Shown here: positions 27,954-35,563 of the stretch, one piece after another
Layout: every line of letters starts with the position of its first letter
Numbering within the stretch: position 1 is the first letter of the stretch
Assembly: GCF_030689025.1 (NCBI RefSeq)
Contig: NZ_JAUYWA010000001.1
Location: forward strand, 62,001 to 126,000
DNA from: Oceanobacter sp. 1_MG-2023
GTDB taxonomy: Bacteria > Pseudomonadota > Gammaproteobacteria > Pseudomonadales > Oceanobacteraceae
DNA: 64,000 nucleotides
Direction: 5' to 3'
Program-made: the position numbers and the translations under genes
Notes under the pieces: model-generated
The model's input: only the letters and a program-made list of their open reading frames with translations
Told to the model about the DNA's origin: nothing
Databases searched by the model: none

Positions 27954-28886
27954 TTATTCAGCCTGTTCCTGCACCAGATACTGCTCGGTTTTAAGGTATT
28001 CCACCCCGTATTGCGCCATCAGCCGGGTCATGTCACCACTGTTGATCATTGCTGTCACCACGTCTTCCAGCGCATACCCCAGCGCCCGATGATCGTTTTT
28101 GACTGCCATACCCACTTCCCAATAACGACTCACCAGATTCGGCATTGGTATATCGGCCAGTTGGTAACGTTCGGCCTGACTGGCACCCAGCTGTTGCATG
28201 CCCCACTCCAGCTGTGACTTCATGCCCATAACGCCGGCAACCTCTCCTTCTTTCAGGGCAGCAATGGCGTCAGCGGTGGTCGTGAAGTGCACCACATTAT
28301 TACGGACTTTGCCGCGAAAGGCGCTGGTCAGGTAGAAATCCGGCAGTGAGTCTATTTCGACACCCACCTTGTCGTACATAAAGGTGGCCAGGTTTTCGAT
28401 CGTTGCCAGTTGCTGGCGATCGATCAACAGTTCCCAGCGCTCCCGCTGATAAGGGGCAAAGAAATGCACCAGATCGTTGATGACTCGCCCATCCGGGTCG
28501 ACCTTGAAGGCAAATTCACGGTCGTACGGTGCCCGTAGCATCACATCTGCGACGTCACGCCGTAACATGGGTTCGTCTTCGATCCGGGCCAGATAATGGC
28601 CTTTCCAGACATGGTTACGCAGGTCGTCATCCAGGTTTTCATCCGGGATCATCCAATGCAGATGCAGCTTGACGCCCAGCCCTTTGGCCAGTGCCCGTGC
28701 AATCTCCACGTCAAATCCCATGGCCTTGCCGTCCACTTCCCAGGAGTACGGCGGGAAATCACGATATACCGCCACACTGAGTTCACCGCTCTCTTGCACA
28801 TCTTCCAGAGAGCGGGCACTGGCATTGCTACTCGCTAACACCCATGCCAGCAGCAAAACCCGCCACCAGGCGGGTTTCAGCAGCAT
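27954..28886 (-). CDS. Quinoprotein-associated periplasmic substrate-binding protein
   Basis: 310 aa with a signal peptide (MLLKPAWWRVLLLAWVLASS, cleavage near ASA-RS). The body is a type II solute-binding fold related to amino-acid ABC binding proteins (VAVYRDFPPYSWEVDGKAMG, then FDVEIARALAKGLG). This type occurs next to PQQ-dependent alcohol dehydrogenase genes, where its ligand is unknown. ATG 28886 is chosen; the longer frame upstream merely overlaps the cytochrome gene antisense-free region and lacks signal-peptide logic. It lies 34 bp after the cytochrome c-550 gene and is probably co-transcribed with it. Confidence 0.78.
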   Translation of the reverse strand: MLLKPAWWRVLLLAWVLASSNASARSLEDVQESGELSVAVYRDFPPYSWEVDGKAMGFDVEIARALAKGLGVKLHLHWMIPDENLDDDLRNHVWKGHYLARIEDEPMLRRDVADVMLRAPYDREFAFKVDPDGRVINDLVHFFAPYQRERWELLIDRQQLATIENLATFMYDKVGVEIDSLPDFYLTSAFRGKVRNNVVHFTTTADAIAALKEGEVAGVMGMKSQLEWGMQQLGASQAERYQLADIPMPNLVSRYWEVGMAVKNDHRALGYALEDVVTAMINSGDMTRLMAQYGVEYLKTEQYLVQEQAE

Positions 28887-28920
28887 ACCGGATGCTTTCG
28901 CCGTCAGGGAAAACAAGGGA

Positions 28921-29349
28921 TTACTCGTCTGCAGGACGGGTTTCGAGCCATGCCCGGATGGCCCAGAGACCTTCCTGACTGAGGAAGTCGGCCATTTTCG
29001 GCATATACGGCACGCCATTACGTACCGCGCCGTTACGTACCCGATAAACGAACCATTCATCGCCATCAAGGCCTGGCTCCAGCATCCGCAGATCCGGTGC
29101 AATACCGCCGGAAATGGCATCAAGACCATGACAACGGGCACAGTTCTGAGCGTATGCCGATGCGCCAATTTCGATAGCGCGTGGATTACCACGGTATGGG
29201 TTTTCTTCGCGCCATTCGTCGCCAAGCTTCTCAAGACCACTGACGTCAATCGCCTGAGGTGTCACATCTCCGTGCGCCCAGACAGTACCCGACGCTGCCA
29301 TAAAACCAGCTAATGCGATGCCATGAAGGACAGAACTGAATTTTTTCAT
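28921..29349 (-). CDS. pedF: Cytochrome c-550, PedF-like
   Basis: 142-aa secreted monohaem cytochrome c. Signal peptide residues 1-25 (cleavage near VWA-HG), haem motif CARCH (Cys70, Cys73, His74), and the likely Met axial ligand in VPYMPKMADF. Proteins of this type accept electrons from PQQ-dependent alcohol dehydrogenases (PedE/ExaA) in pseudomonads. The neighbouring binding protein, beta-propeller and ABC genes are those usually found with such dehydrogenases. The dehydrogenase itself is not in the window. Confidence 0.85.
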   Translation of the reverse strand: MKKFSSVLHGIALAGFMAASGTVWAHGDVTPQAIDVSGLEKLGDEWREENPYRGNPRAIEIGASAYAQNCARCHGLDAISGGIAPDLRMLEPGLDGDEWFVYRVRNGAVRNGVPYMPKMADFLSQEGLWAIRAWLETRPADE

Positions 29350-29845
29350 TATGAGTACCCGTTTGTTATTTTCTTTGAGCTTATTCTAGGTACGAGTAAA
29401 AACGGGCCACAGAACACTTTGGTAGCCGATTTTCAGTACCTTGGTACTAGGAGGGTATTGCCAATAACGGCGGTCTTCAGGGGGAGGCGGCTGGCACTGG
29501 GTTGCCATTCATCATAAAACCAGAAGGGAAAGGTGCTGCAATCATCACCGGATAACCACCGACACGACCCGGTAAAATCCAACCGTGGCCGCTATCTGAC
29601 GGCGTTATAACAGCCTCTGGGGTAAAACCGGGTTCCATTCCGGCAATAACGGCCGCGGCATGGCAACAGTACCCGCGCTGCATCACATAGTACGAGAGGC
29701 GTAAATGTTGGGTACTTAATGCCTATACCTGTCTCTTGTCGGGTTGCGTAATCTCGTTGAAATAACAGTCCCGCCGATAACAATCAGGCTTTATCCGGGC
29801 TTTATTACCATAACAACAATAATCATTTTGCAACGGCGGGATACT
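29350..29845. promoter_or_regulatory. Divergent promoter region with AGTACC/GGTACT sites
   Basis: 496 bp between the divergent cytochrome c-550 and ABC-binding-protein genes. The hexamer AGTACC or its complement GGTACT occurs five times: 29354, 29435, 29443, 29668 and 29711. Near matches are at 29389 (GGTACG) and 29689 (AGTACG). No gene is seen; a longer in-frame extension of the downstream gene begins at 29744 but lacks a ribosome-binding site. Confidence 0.55.
29435..29448. promoter_or_regulatory. Palindromic site AGTACC-TT-GGTACT
   Basis: Perfect 6-bp arms with a 2-bp spacer, about 86 bp upstream of the cytochrome c-550 start. It is the only paired copy among the five half-sites in this divergent region, so it is a candidate operator for a regulator of the PQQ-dehydrogenase accessory genes. 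Confidence 0.5.
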
Positions 29846-31156
29846 ATGACAAACGCCCGATTTCATCAGGCTTATGCCTTTTGCCTCTCTCTTTGGTCAA
29901 TCTGCTCAACCAGGTCAGTCTGCTCAACCGGCTTGACCTGCCTAATATCGGGGCAAAGGTCTGCCCCCACAGGATTACCAACCTTGCTGCTCAGTTGCTG
30001 GCTGCTGTCCGTCACCACGATGGTCAACGCCGCGACTCCGGCAGCCGATACCCAATCCATCCAGATTGGTTATCTTGAATTGCAGCACGAGACCCCACCG
30101 CTGCTTTCCAATGTTTTGCCCGACCCGCAAGACAATGCCCTGCAAGGGGCGTTGTTGGGTATCAGCGATAACAACGCCGGTGGCCGCTTTCTTGGTCTCG
30201 CCTACTCTCTGGAGCAGGCCCGCAGCTATGATGAGGCTGAACTCCTGGCCGCACTCCATCGCTTTCAGCAACAGGGCATCCAGTTGTTGCTGGTGAATGC
30301 TCCGGCCCAGACCCTGACAACGATGGCCAACCAGTACCCCGAGCTGCTGTTTTTTAATGTGGGGAGTTACGACGATTCATTACGTCTCAATCAGTGTGTG
30401 GCCAATGTGCTGCACACTTTGCCCAGCCGCGCCATGCTCACCGATGCCATGGCCCAGTGGCTGATCAGGAAGAAACTGAAAAAATGGTTGCTGATCAGCG
30501 GCACTCGTCCGGAAGACAAGGACTACGCCAATGCTGTCCGGCGCTCAGCCAAACGTTTTGGGGGCAAAATTGTCGCCGCAAAAGACTGGACCTTTGATTC
30601 TGACCTGCGTCGGTCTGCCCAAACCGAGGTGCCACTATTTACCCAGACCAAAGAGTACGATGCGGTTGTGGTGGCCGATGAAGTTGGCGATTTTGGCGAA
30701 TTCCTGCTTTATAACACCTGGTACCCACGTCCTGTCACCGGAACCCAGGGGCTGAAGCCCGTGGGCTGGCATCGTGTTATTGAACAATGGGGAGCGGCAC
30801 AGCTGCAAAGCCGCTTTGACCGGCAAGCCAGCCGCTGGATGACCGACAAGGATTATGCTGCCTGGGCTGCCATTCGTTCCATTGGCGAATCCCTGTCCCA
30901 TCAGATTCCTTATTCCGCCACTGATATTCGTAGCCATTTGCTCAGTAGCCGGTTTGAACTGGCGGGCTTCAAGGGCCGCAAGCTGACCTACCGGCACTGG
31001 AATGGCCAGCTGCGCCAACCGATTGCGCTGGTGCATCCACGGGCGCTGGTATCCCAGTCGCCGCAGGAAGGTTATCTGCACCCTTATACCGAACTTGACA
31101 CCCTGGGTTTTGACCAGCCCGAGAGCCAGTGCCGACTGGTCGATCAAGCTGATTAA
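29846..31156 (+). CDS. ABC-type periplasmic binding protein of the PQQ alcohol-dehydrogenase system
   Basis: 436 aa with ATG 29846, which has GGCGGGA upstream. The mature part resembles branched-chain amino-acid binding proteins (type I fold) and begins near IQIGYLELQHETPP, typical of the family found beside PQQ-dependent alcohol dehydrogenases. A hydrophobic signal segment, LPTLLLSCWLLSVTTMVNAA, lies about 45 residues in. The preceding leader contains an 18-bp tandem duplication (29895-29930), so the true start may be later and the leader may be expanded non-essential sequence. The first of a four-gene plus-strand operon; the next gene starts 46 bp on. Confidence 0.75.
   Translation: MTNARFHQAYAFCLSLWSICSTRSVCSTGLTCLISGQRSAPTGLPTLLLSCWLLSVTTMVNAATPAADTQSIQIGYLELQHETPPLLSNVLPDPQDNALQGALLGISDNNAGGRFLGLAYSLEQARSYDEAELLAALHRFQQQGIQLLLVNAPAQTLTTMANQYPELLFFNVGSYDDSLRLNQCVANVLHTLPSRAMLTDAMAQWLIRKKLKKWLLISGTRPEDKDYANAVRRSAKRFGGKIVAAKDWTFDSDLRRSAQTEVPLFTQTKEYDAVVVADEVGDFGEFLLYNTWYPRPVTGTQGLKPVGWHRVIEQWGAAQLQSRFDRQASRWMTDKDYAAWAAIRSIGESLSHQIPYSATDIRSHLLSSRFELAGFKGRKLTYRHWNGQLRQPIALVHPRALVSQSPQEGYLHPYTELDTLGFDQPESQCRLVDQAD
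29895..29930 (+). repeat. 18-bp tandem duplication in a coding leader
   Basis: GGTCAATCTGCTCAACCA is followed by GGTCAGTCTGCTCAACCG. In frame it repeats six residues (SICSTR / SVCSTG) upstream of the signal-peptide hydrophobic core. Confidence 0.8.
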
Positions 31157-31202
31157 ACCGGCCGCCACTATCTGCACCTGCCCAAATCCGAGGAGCCACA
31201 GG

Positions 31203-32186
31203 ATGAATTCCCCTTTTAAACAGCTGTTAGTCTCTGCAGCACTGATCACCCCATTATTGCTGCCGGTCAGCGCCCAGGCGGCGCTGGCTTATGTTTCCAA
31301 TGAGAAAGACAATTCGCTTTCCATTATTGATCTGGACAGTTTTGCCGTGGTTGACACCATCGAGGTCGGCCAGCGCCCCCGTGGTATCACCTTTAACCAT
31401 GACTATTCGTTGCTGTATATCTGTGCCAGTGACGATGACACCGTGCAGGTGATGGACGTTGCCACACAACGTATCGTCGCCAGTCTGCCTTCCGGTGAAG
31501 ACCCGGAGCAGTTTGCCCTTCACCCCGATGGCGACCGCTTGTATATCTCCAACGAAGACAGTGCTCTGGTGACTGTGGTGAACCCGTTAACCCATCTGGT
31601 CACCGGCCAGATTGATGTCGGTGTTGAGCCGGAGGGCATGGCCGTCAGCCCGGATGGCAAGTTGGTGGTCAATACCTCCGAAACCACCAGCATGCTGCAC
31701 TGGATCGATACCAGTACCAACCAACTGATACACAATACCAAGGTCGACCAGCGCCCCCGTTATGTCCAGTTCAGCAAGGATGGCAACCGCCTCTGGGCCA
31801 GTGCCGAGATTGGTGGCACGGTATCGGTGATCGATGTTGCCAGTAAGGAAGAGCTCCACAAGATCCGCTTCAATATCCGCGGGATTCATCGTGACAAGGT
31901 GCAGCCCGTTGGCGTCAAGCTGACCTCTGACGGCCGTTATGCCTTTGTTGCCCTCGGCCCGGCCAATCATGTCGCGGTGGTGGATGCCAACACCTGGGAA
32001 GTGCTCGACTATTTGCTGGTCGGCCGCCGGGTCTGGCATATGGCACTGACGCCCGATGAAAAATTCCTGCTCACGACCAACGGTATCAGTGGCGATGTCT
32101 CGGTGATTGATATCGAACGGATGAAGGTCACCAAATCCATCAAGGTAGGACGCTACCCCTGGGGGCTGGCCATCAAGCCAGACTGA
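31203..32186 (+). CDS. YVTN beta-propeller protein of the PQQ catabolism system
   Basis: 327 aa, exported (signal peptide MNSPFKQLLVSAALITPLLL, cleavage near AQA-AL). The rest is about seven YVTN-type beta-propeller blades, seen as repeated SIIDLDSFAVVDTIEVGQRP-like units (residues 30-50, then every ~42). Such propellers accompany quinoprotein dehydrogenases and ABC exporters, with unknown detailed role. ATG 31203 has GAGGAG about 10 nt upstream; a much longer upstream frame overlaps the previous gene and is rejected. Confidence 0.85.
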   Translation: MNSPFKQLLVSAALITPLLLPVSAQAALAYVSNEKDNSLSIIDLDSFAVVDTIEVGQRPRGITFNHDYSLLYICASDDDTVQVMDVATQRIVASLPSGEDPEQFALHPDGDRLYISNEDSALVTVVNPLTHLVTGQIDVGVEPEGMAVSPDGKLVVNTSETTSMLHWIDTSTNQLIHNTKVDQRPRYVQFSKDGNRLWASAEIGGTVSVIDVASKEELHKIRFNIRGIHRDKVQPVGVKLTSDGRYAFVALGPANHVAVVDANTWEVLDYLLVGRRVWHMALTPDEKFLLTTNGISGDVSVIDIERMKVTKSIKVGRYPWGLAIKPD

Positions 32187-32189
32187 GTT

Positions 32190-32954
32190 ATGACACATTC
32201 ATCACAGCCGTTAGTGGAAGTCGATCAGCTGGGGCACTGCTACCCTGGCAAACAAGCACTGAAGCAGGTGTCGTTCAATATTCAGGCCGGTCAGTTTCAT
32301 GCTCTGCTCGGCCCCAACGGCGCGGGTAAAAGTACGCTGTTTGCGCTGATCAGCCGCTTGTTTCAGGTGCAACAGGGTGACATCCGGGTGAATGGCCACA
32401 GCTTGCGTCATGCCCCGGCTGCCCTGCTGGGTAATATTGGTATGGTGTTCCAGCAAAGTACTCTCGATCTCGATCTTAGCGTCGAACAGAATCTCGACTA
32501 CCACGGCTGCCTGCACGGCCTGTCGACGCGCTTGCGCCAGCAGCGTATCGAGGAAGAGCTGGCCCGGGTGGAATTACTCGATGCCCGGCACAAAAAAGTC
32601 CGGGCGCTAAACGGCGGCCATCGTCGCCGGGTGGAAATCGCCCGAGCGCTCCTGCATCACCCCAGTTTGCTGTTACTGGACGAAGCCACGGTTGGCCTCG
32701 ACCCGCACACCCGCGCCAGTCTCAATCGCCATGTCCGTTCGCTGTGTGAACAGCGGCAGGTCACCGTGCTGTGGGCCACCCATCTGATTGAAGAAATATT
32801 GCCCATCGATCCCGTCACGCTGCTGCATCAGGGCAGTGTACTGGCCAGTACCTCGGCCCATGCCCTGTGCCAGCAAACCGGTACGACCTCCCTGGTGGAG
32901 GCTTTTGAGCAGCTGACCTCCCGCCCACCGCCAACGGATGGAACCAACCTATGA
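32190..32954 (+). CDS. ABC transporter ATP-binding protein (PedA-type)
   Basis: 254-aa cytoplasmic ATPase. Walker A LGPNGAGKSTL (about 37), Q-loop GMVFQQS, signature region LNGGHRRRVEIARALL (degenerate LSGGQ: NGGH), Walker B LLLLDEATVGLD, and H-loop ATHL. It lies 3 bp after the beta-propeller gene and overlaps the permease gene by 4 bp, so the pair makes an ABC-2 type transporter. Homologous sets are linked to 2-phenylethanol/alcohol catabolism loci in pseudomonads. Confidence 0.87.
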   Translation: MTHSSQPLVEVDQLGHCYPGKQALKQVSFNIQAGQFHALLGPNGAGKSTLFALISRLFQVQQGDIRVNGHSLRHAPAALLGNIGMVFQQSTLDLDLSVEQNLDYHGCLHGLSTRLRQQRIEEELARVELLDARHKKVRALNGGHRRRVEIARALLHHPSLLLLDEATVGLDPHTRASLNRHVRSLCEQRQVTVLWATHLIEEILPIDPVTLLHQGSVLASTSAHALCQQTGTTSLVEAFEQLTSRPPPTDGTNL

Positions 32955-33754
32955 GCCTGGCCAGTTACTGGTATGCCTTTAGTGGCATTCTCAAACGTGA
33001 AAGCTTGCGTTTTATTCATCAGCGCAGTCGCTTTTTCAGTTCATTGGTGCGGCCATTGTTGTGGCTGGCGGTTTTTGCCGCCGGTTTTCGGGCGGCGCTA
33101 GGGATTTCCATTATCGAGCCTTACGACACTTACATCACTTATGAGGTGTATATCGTCCCCGGACTGGTGGCGATGATTTTGCTGTTTAATGCCATGCAAA
33201 GCTCGCTGTCGATGGTATATGACCGTGAAATGGGCAGTATGCGAGTGTTGTTGATGAGTCCGCTGCCCCGCTGGTATTTGCTACTCAGCAAGCTGGTTGC
33301 CAGCACTCTGGTCGCCATTCCACAGGTATATGCCTTTCTTGCAATTGCCTGGTTATTCGACGTTGAAGTGCCACAGGTTGGTCTGTTGTGGGTTGCTCCC
33401 GCGGTGATACTGACCGGTGTATTACTCGGGGCCATCGGGCTGTTTATATCCAGCTTTATCCGCCAGCTGGAGAATTTTGCCGGAGTGATGAATTTTGTTA
33501 TTTTCCCGATGTTTTTTATGTCGTCGGCTTTATACCCGCTCTGGAAAATGCAGGAATCCAGTGAATGGCTTTATTGGCTGTGCCGCATGAATCCTTTCTC
33601 TTTTTGTGTCGAGCTGATTCGCCATGCGCTGTACGGTAAATTGAACGCTGACGCGCTGTTGGTGGTCAGTGGCTGCCTGGTGGTGTTTACCTTGCTGGCG
33701 GTGCTGACGTTTAACCCGGAACGCGGTCAGATCGGCAAACCCAACCAGCGCTGA
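32951..33754 (+). CDS. ABC-2 type permease (PedC-type)
   Basis: 267-aa membrane protein with six predicted hydrophobic segments, e.g. LVRPLLWLAVFAAGF, VPGLVAMILLFNAM and VVSGCLVVFTLLAVLTF. The ABC-2 signature around NFVIFPMFFMSSALYP is clear. The ATG overlaps the ATPase stop (ATGA). The transported substrate is unknown; an exporter role in the PQQ alcohol-oxidation system is inferred from neighbours. Confidence 0.85.
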   Translation: MSLASYWYAFSGILKRESLRFIHQRSRFFSSLVRPLLWLAVFAAGFRAALGISIIEPYDTYITYEVYIVPGLVAMILLFNAMQSSLSMVYDREMGSMRVLLMSPLPRWYLLLSKLVASTLVAIPQVYAFLAIAWLFDVEVPQVGLLWVAPAVILTGVLLGAIGLFISSFIRQLENFAGVMNFVIFPMFFMSSALYPLWKMQESSEWLYWLCRMNPFSFCVELIRHALYGKLNADALLVVSGCLVVFTLLAVLTFNPERGQIGKPNQR

Positions 33755-33805
33755 TCAATACAGACCAACATCTGTCAGTCAGTACCGGATTAATCATGCA
33801 TCATG

Positions 33806-33827
33806 CCCTGTCATGCCTGTGACAGGG
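33806..33827 (+). terminator. Hairpin downstream of the ABC operon
   Basis: Perfect 8-bp stem CCCTGTCA / TGACAGGG with a 6-nt loop, 52 bp after the permease stop. No U-tract follows, so termination is uncertain. Confidence 0.35.
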
Positions 33828-33898
33828 TCATACGGGTAATCTTGCGCCTCTTCGCGGCACAGCCTCTGTATGCCGTTACCTGCTGTTCTATCAGCCCT

Positions 33899-33980
33899 TC
33901 ACAACCCTGTCACAACCGCTCTCACAATCCCTGTCACGACCTCTCTCACAACCGCTTCACAACCGCTCTCACGACCCGCC
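33899..33980. repeat. Seven 11-12-bp tandem repeats
   Basis: Units TCACAACCCTG, TCACAACCGCTC, TCACAATCCCTG, TCACGACCTCTC, TCACAACCGCT, TCACAACCGCTC and TCACGACCCGCC are contiguous. Confidence 0.88.
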
Positions 33981-34050
33981 AGCTTGCTCCAGCTGACTTG
34001 CTCCAGTCGGCTTGCAGGCCCGGTGATGATCTCCCTGTATCAAACCTGGT

Positions 34051-34095
34051 CCTGCTGTATCGCTTCCTGCTGTATCACTTCCTGCTGTATCGCTG
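34051..34095. repeat. Three 15-bp tandem repeats
   Basis: CCTGCTGTATCGCTT, CCTGCTGTATCACTT and CCTGCTGTATCGCTG are contiguous, with a related CCTGTATC just before. Confidence 0.88.
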
Positions 34096-34866
34096 CTCTG
34101 GCTCTGTCGGCTCTGTCACCCGACGCCCGGAGTCCAGTAGATACTGGTCGTGGCGATTCAGGTGAACACTGCGGGTAAGAATTGAATAACAGGCACCCAG
34201 ACCGATAATCAGGCATTACGGTTATAAACAGCTCATAAAAACAACTGCCATATTATAAAACCAACGATGCACATGCTGACCATGACGATGGTGTATCACC
34301 TTGACCTGCTATTTCCGATGAATAAATCAACGGCTCTTTAACCTGTCCAACGGGTCAGATAAGGGCACTTTTACTTTGGTCGTATTGGTTTCGTCAATCA
34401 ACGGCAATGCTATTTGCTCCTACCATAAGCAGCCAGCGGGCCGGTCTTTACTGCATATTTTTCATAATTTACATATCCTTGCATTATTCTCACCTCTCAG
34501 ATTAATGCACCTGAGTGCATATTACTGTTCCACTATTCTGGTTAAAAAATCGACGCAAGTGCAATGAAGCCATTATCCATCCCTGCTACTCACCATGTCG
34601 TTGGCGGTTTGTTGCCCCAAAACACTCACGACTTCATGTTTTTTAATACTGCTATCTTGGAACATTGGTGAACTCTGTGCTATACAGTAATCATCAGGAA
34701 CACCTGAGAGTCTTGCATCTGCTCCTACAGCATAAAAAACCAACAAGGATTGCGTGTTATTGTTTATACACTACGCATTTCTTTGTTTTTTTTCTGTGTC
34801 TTTTTGCATGTGCAACATTTTTGGTTTTACCTGCCCATATTCACCATTAAACCATCAGAGGTTTGA

Positions 34867-35307
34867 ATGACCGTATCCATTCTCGAAACTAATATCGATG
34901 AGCTGATTGAAGCCGAGCAAAAGAAACTTGCCGAATTAATTCAGGCCAAAGCCGATCAGCAAAAAAAATACGCTGCTCTGAATGACATCGCAGAAGCCTT
35001 TCAATCAGCATTAACGCAGCACGGTGTTTCCGAGAAAGAGTATTACCAGTACATTGCATCAGATCTGGAAAACTGGATTAAAAGCAATCCAGAAAGCGCT
35101 CTGTATGAATCACTGCAAAAACACTTCACCAAAGCGGCGTTAAAGGTACAGAAGACCTCCAGCCTGCCCCTGCCGAAGCTGAAAGTCGGCAAATACCGCA
35201 ATCCGGCTACCCAGGAAGTTGTGGAGAAGATCAAACGCTCTCCCAAGCTGCTGGATCAATGGATTGAAGAATACGGGTTTGCTGTTGTAAGAACCTGGAA
35301 AGAGTAG
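34867..35307 (+). CDS. MvaT/H-NS-like DNA-binding protein
   Basis: 146 aa. The N-terminal two thirds are helical and charged (ELIEAEQKKLAELIQAKADQ), fitting an oligomerising coil. The C-terminus, GKYRNPATQEVVE...LLDQWIEEYG...TWKE, resembles the MvaT DNA-binding fold (YKNPHTGE..., LKEW...YG). MvaT proteins silence AT-rich foreign DNA in Pseudomonadales. The usual GNHKT loop is replaced by KRSPK here, so minor-groove recognition may differ. AGAGG precedes ATG 34867 and an intrinsic terminator follows. A single-gene unit, with a more AT-rich upstream region. Confidence 0.62.
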   Translation: MTVSILETNIDELIEAEQKKLAELIQAKADQQKKYAALNDIAEAFQSALTQHGVSEKEYYQYIASDLENWIKSNPESALYESLQKHFTKAALKVQKTSSLPLPKLKVGKYRNPATQEVVEKIKRSPKLLDQWIEEYGFAVVRTWKE

Positions 35308-35317
35308 TCATAACCAT

Positions 35318-35359
35318 ACACAGCCGGTAAACCTGCGGGTTGCCGCTGTGTGTGTTTTA
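35318..35359 (+). terminator. Intrinsic terminator after MvaT-like gene
   Basis: A long hairpin with stem ACACAGC...GCTGTGT-like pairing (35318-35324 against 35345-35351) continued by GG/CC and ACC/GGT pairs around loop TGC, then TGTGTTTT. It begins 11 bp after the stop codon. Confidence 0.65.
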
Positions 35360-35410
35360 CTCTCAACAATAGCAGCAGATGTTGTATCCTCTGCTGCTAT
35401 TGTCTGTTTT

Positions 35411-35443
35411 AGTACTTGCCCGGTACTTGTCCAGTACTGGTTG
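35411..35443. repeat. Three 11-bp tandem repeats
   Basis: AGTACTTGCCC, GGTACTTGTCC and AGTACTGGTTG are contiguous, between the MvaT-like gene and the convergent SDR gene. Confidence 0.75.
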
Positions 35444-35453
35444 TTGAGCCTGT

Positions 35454-35494
35454 TATGTTGTCTATGTTGTCTGTTGTCTATGCTGTCTGTTGTT
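35454..35494. repeat. Five 7-9-bp tandem repeats
   Basis: TATGTTGTC, TATGTTGTC, TGTTGTC, TATGCTGTC and TGTTGTT are contiguous. Confidence 0.75.
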
Positions 35495-35563
35495 ATTCCA
35501 GACGGTATTAAGCTTATGAGCTGTTGCCAATAACCTTAAATCACAGCACTTGAATCCCGACAC

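Larger units (their letters stand above)
33755..34866. other. 1.1-kb gene-free region with repeats
   Basis: No frame here looks like a gene; short open frames follow the repeat arrays and have unnatural composition. It contains a hairpin at 33806-33827 (CCCTGTCA-tgcctg-TGACAGGG), a 12-bp array (33899-33980), a 15-bp array (34051-34095) and then about 650 bp that is more AT-rich up to the MvaT-like gene. No tRNA or transposase was recognised. Confidence 0.6.

Noticed and set aside
28887..29249. 121-codon N-terminal extension of the periplasmic binding protein
   Set aside because: It lies across the cytochrome c-550 gene in a different frame; the signal peptide starts at 28886.
30969..31202. 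Upstream in-frame extension of the beta-propeller gene from 31002
   Set aside because: It overlaps the end of the previous gene in another frame and would bury the clear signal peptide at MNSPFKQLL.
33803..34178. Two overlapping open frames (about 100-120 codons) after the ABC operon
   Set aside because: They read through the tandem arrays, giving Thr/Ser/Leu/Cys repeats with no start signal; judged non-coding.
34376..34850. Two short plus-strand frames upstream of the MvaT-like gene
   Set aside because: About 60 codons each, no ribosome-binding site or known motif, in AT-rich DNA where chance frames are common.
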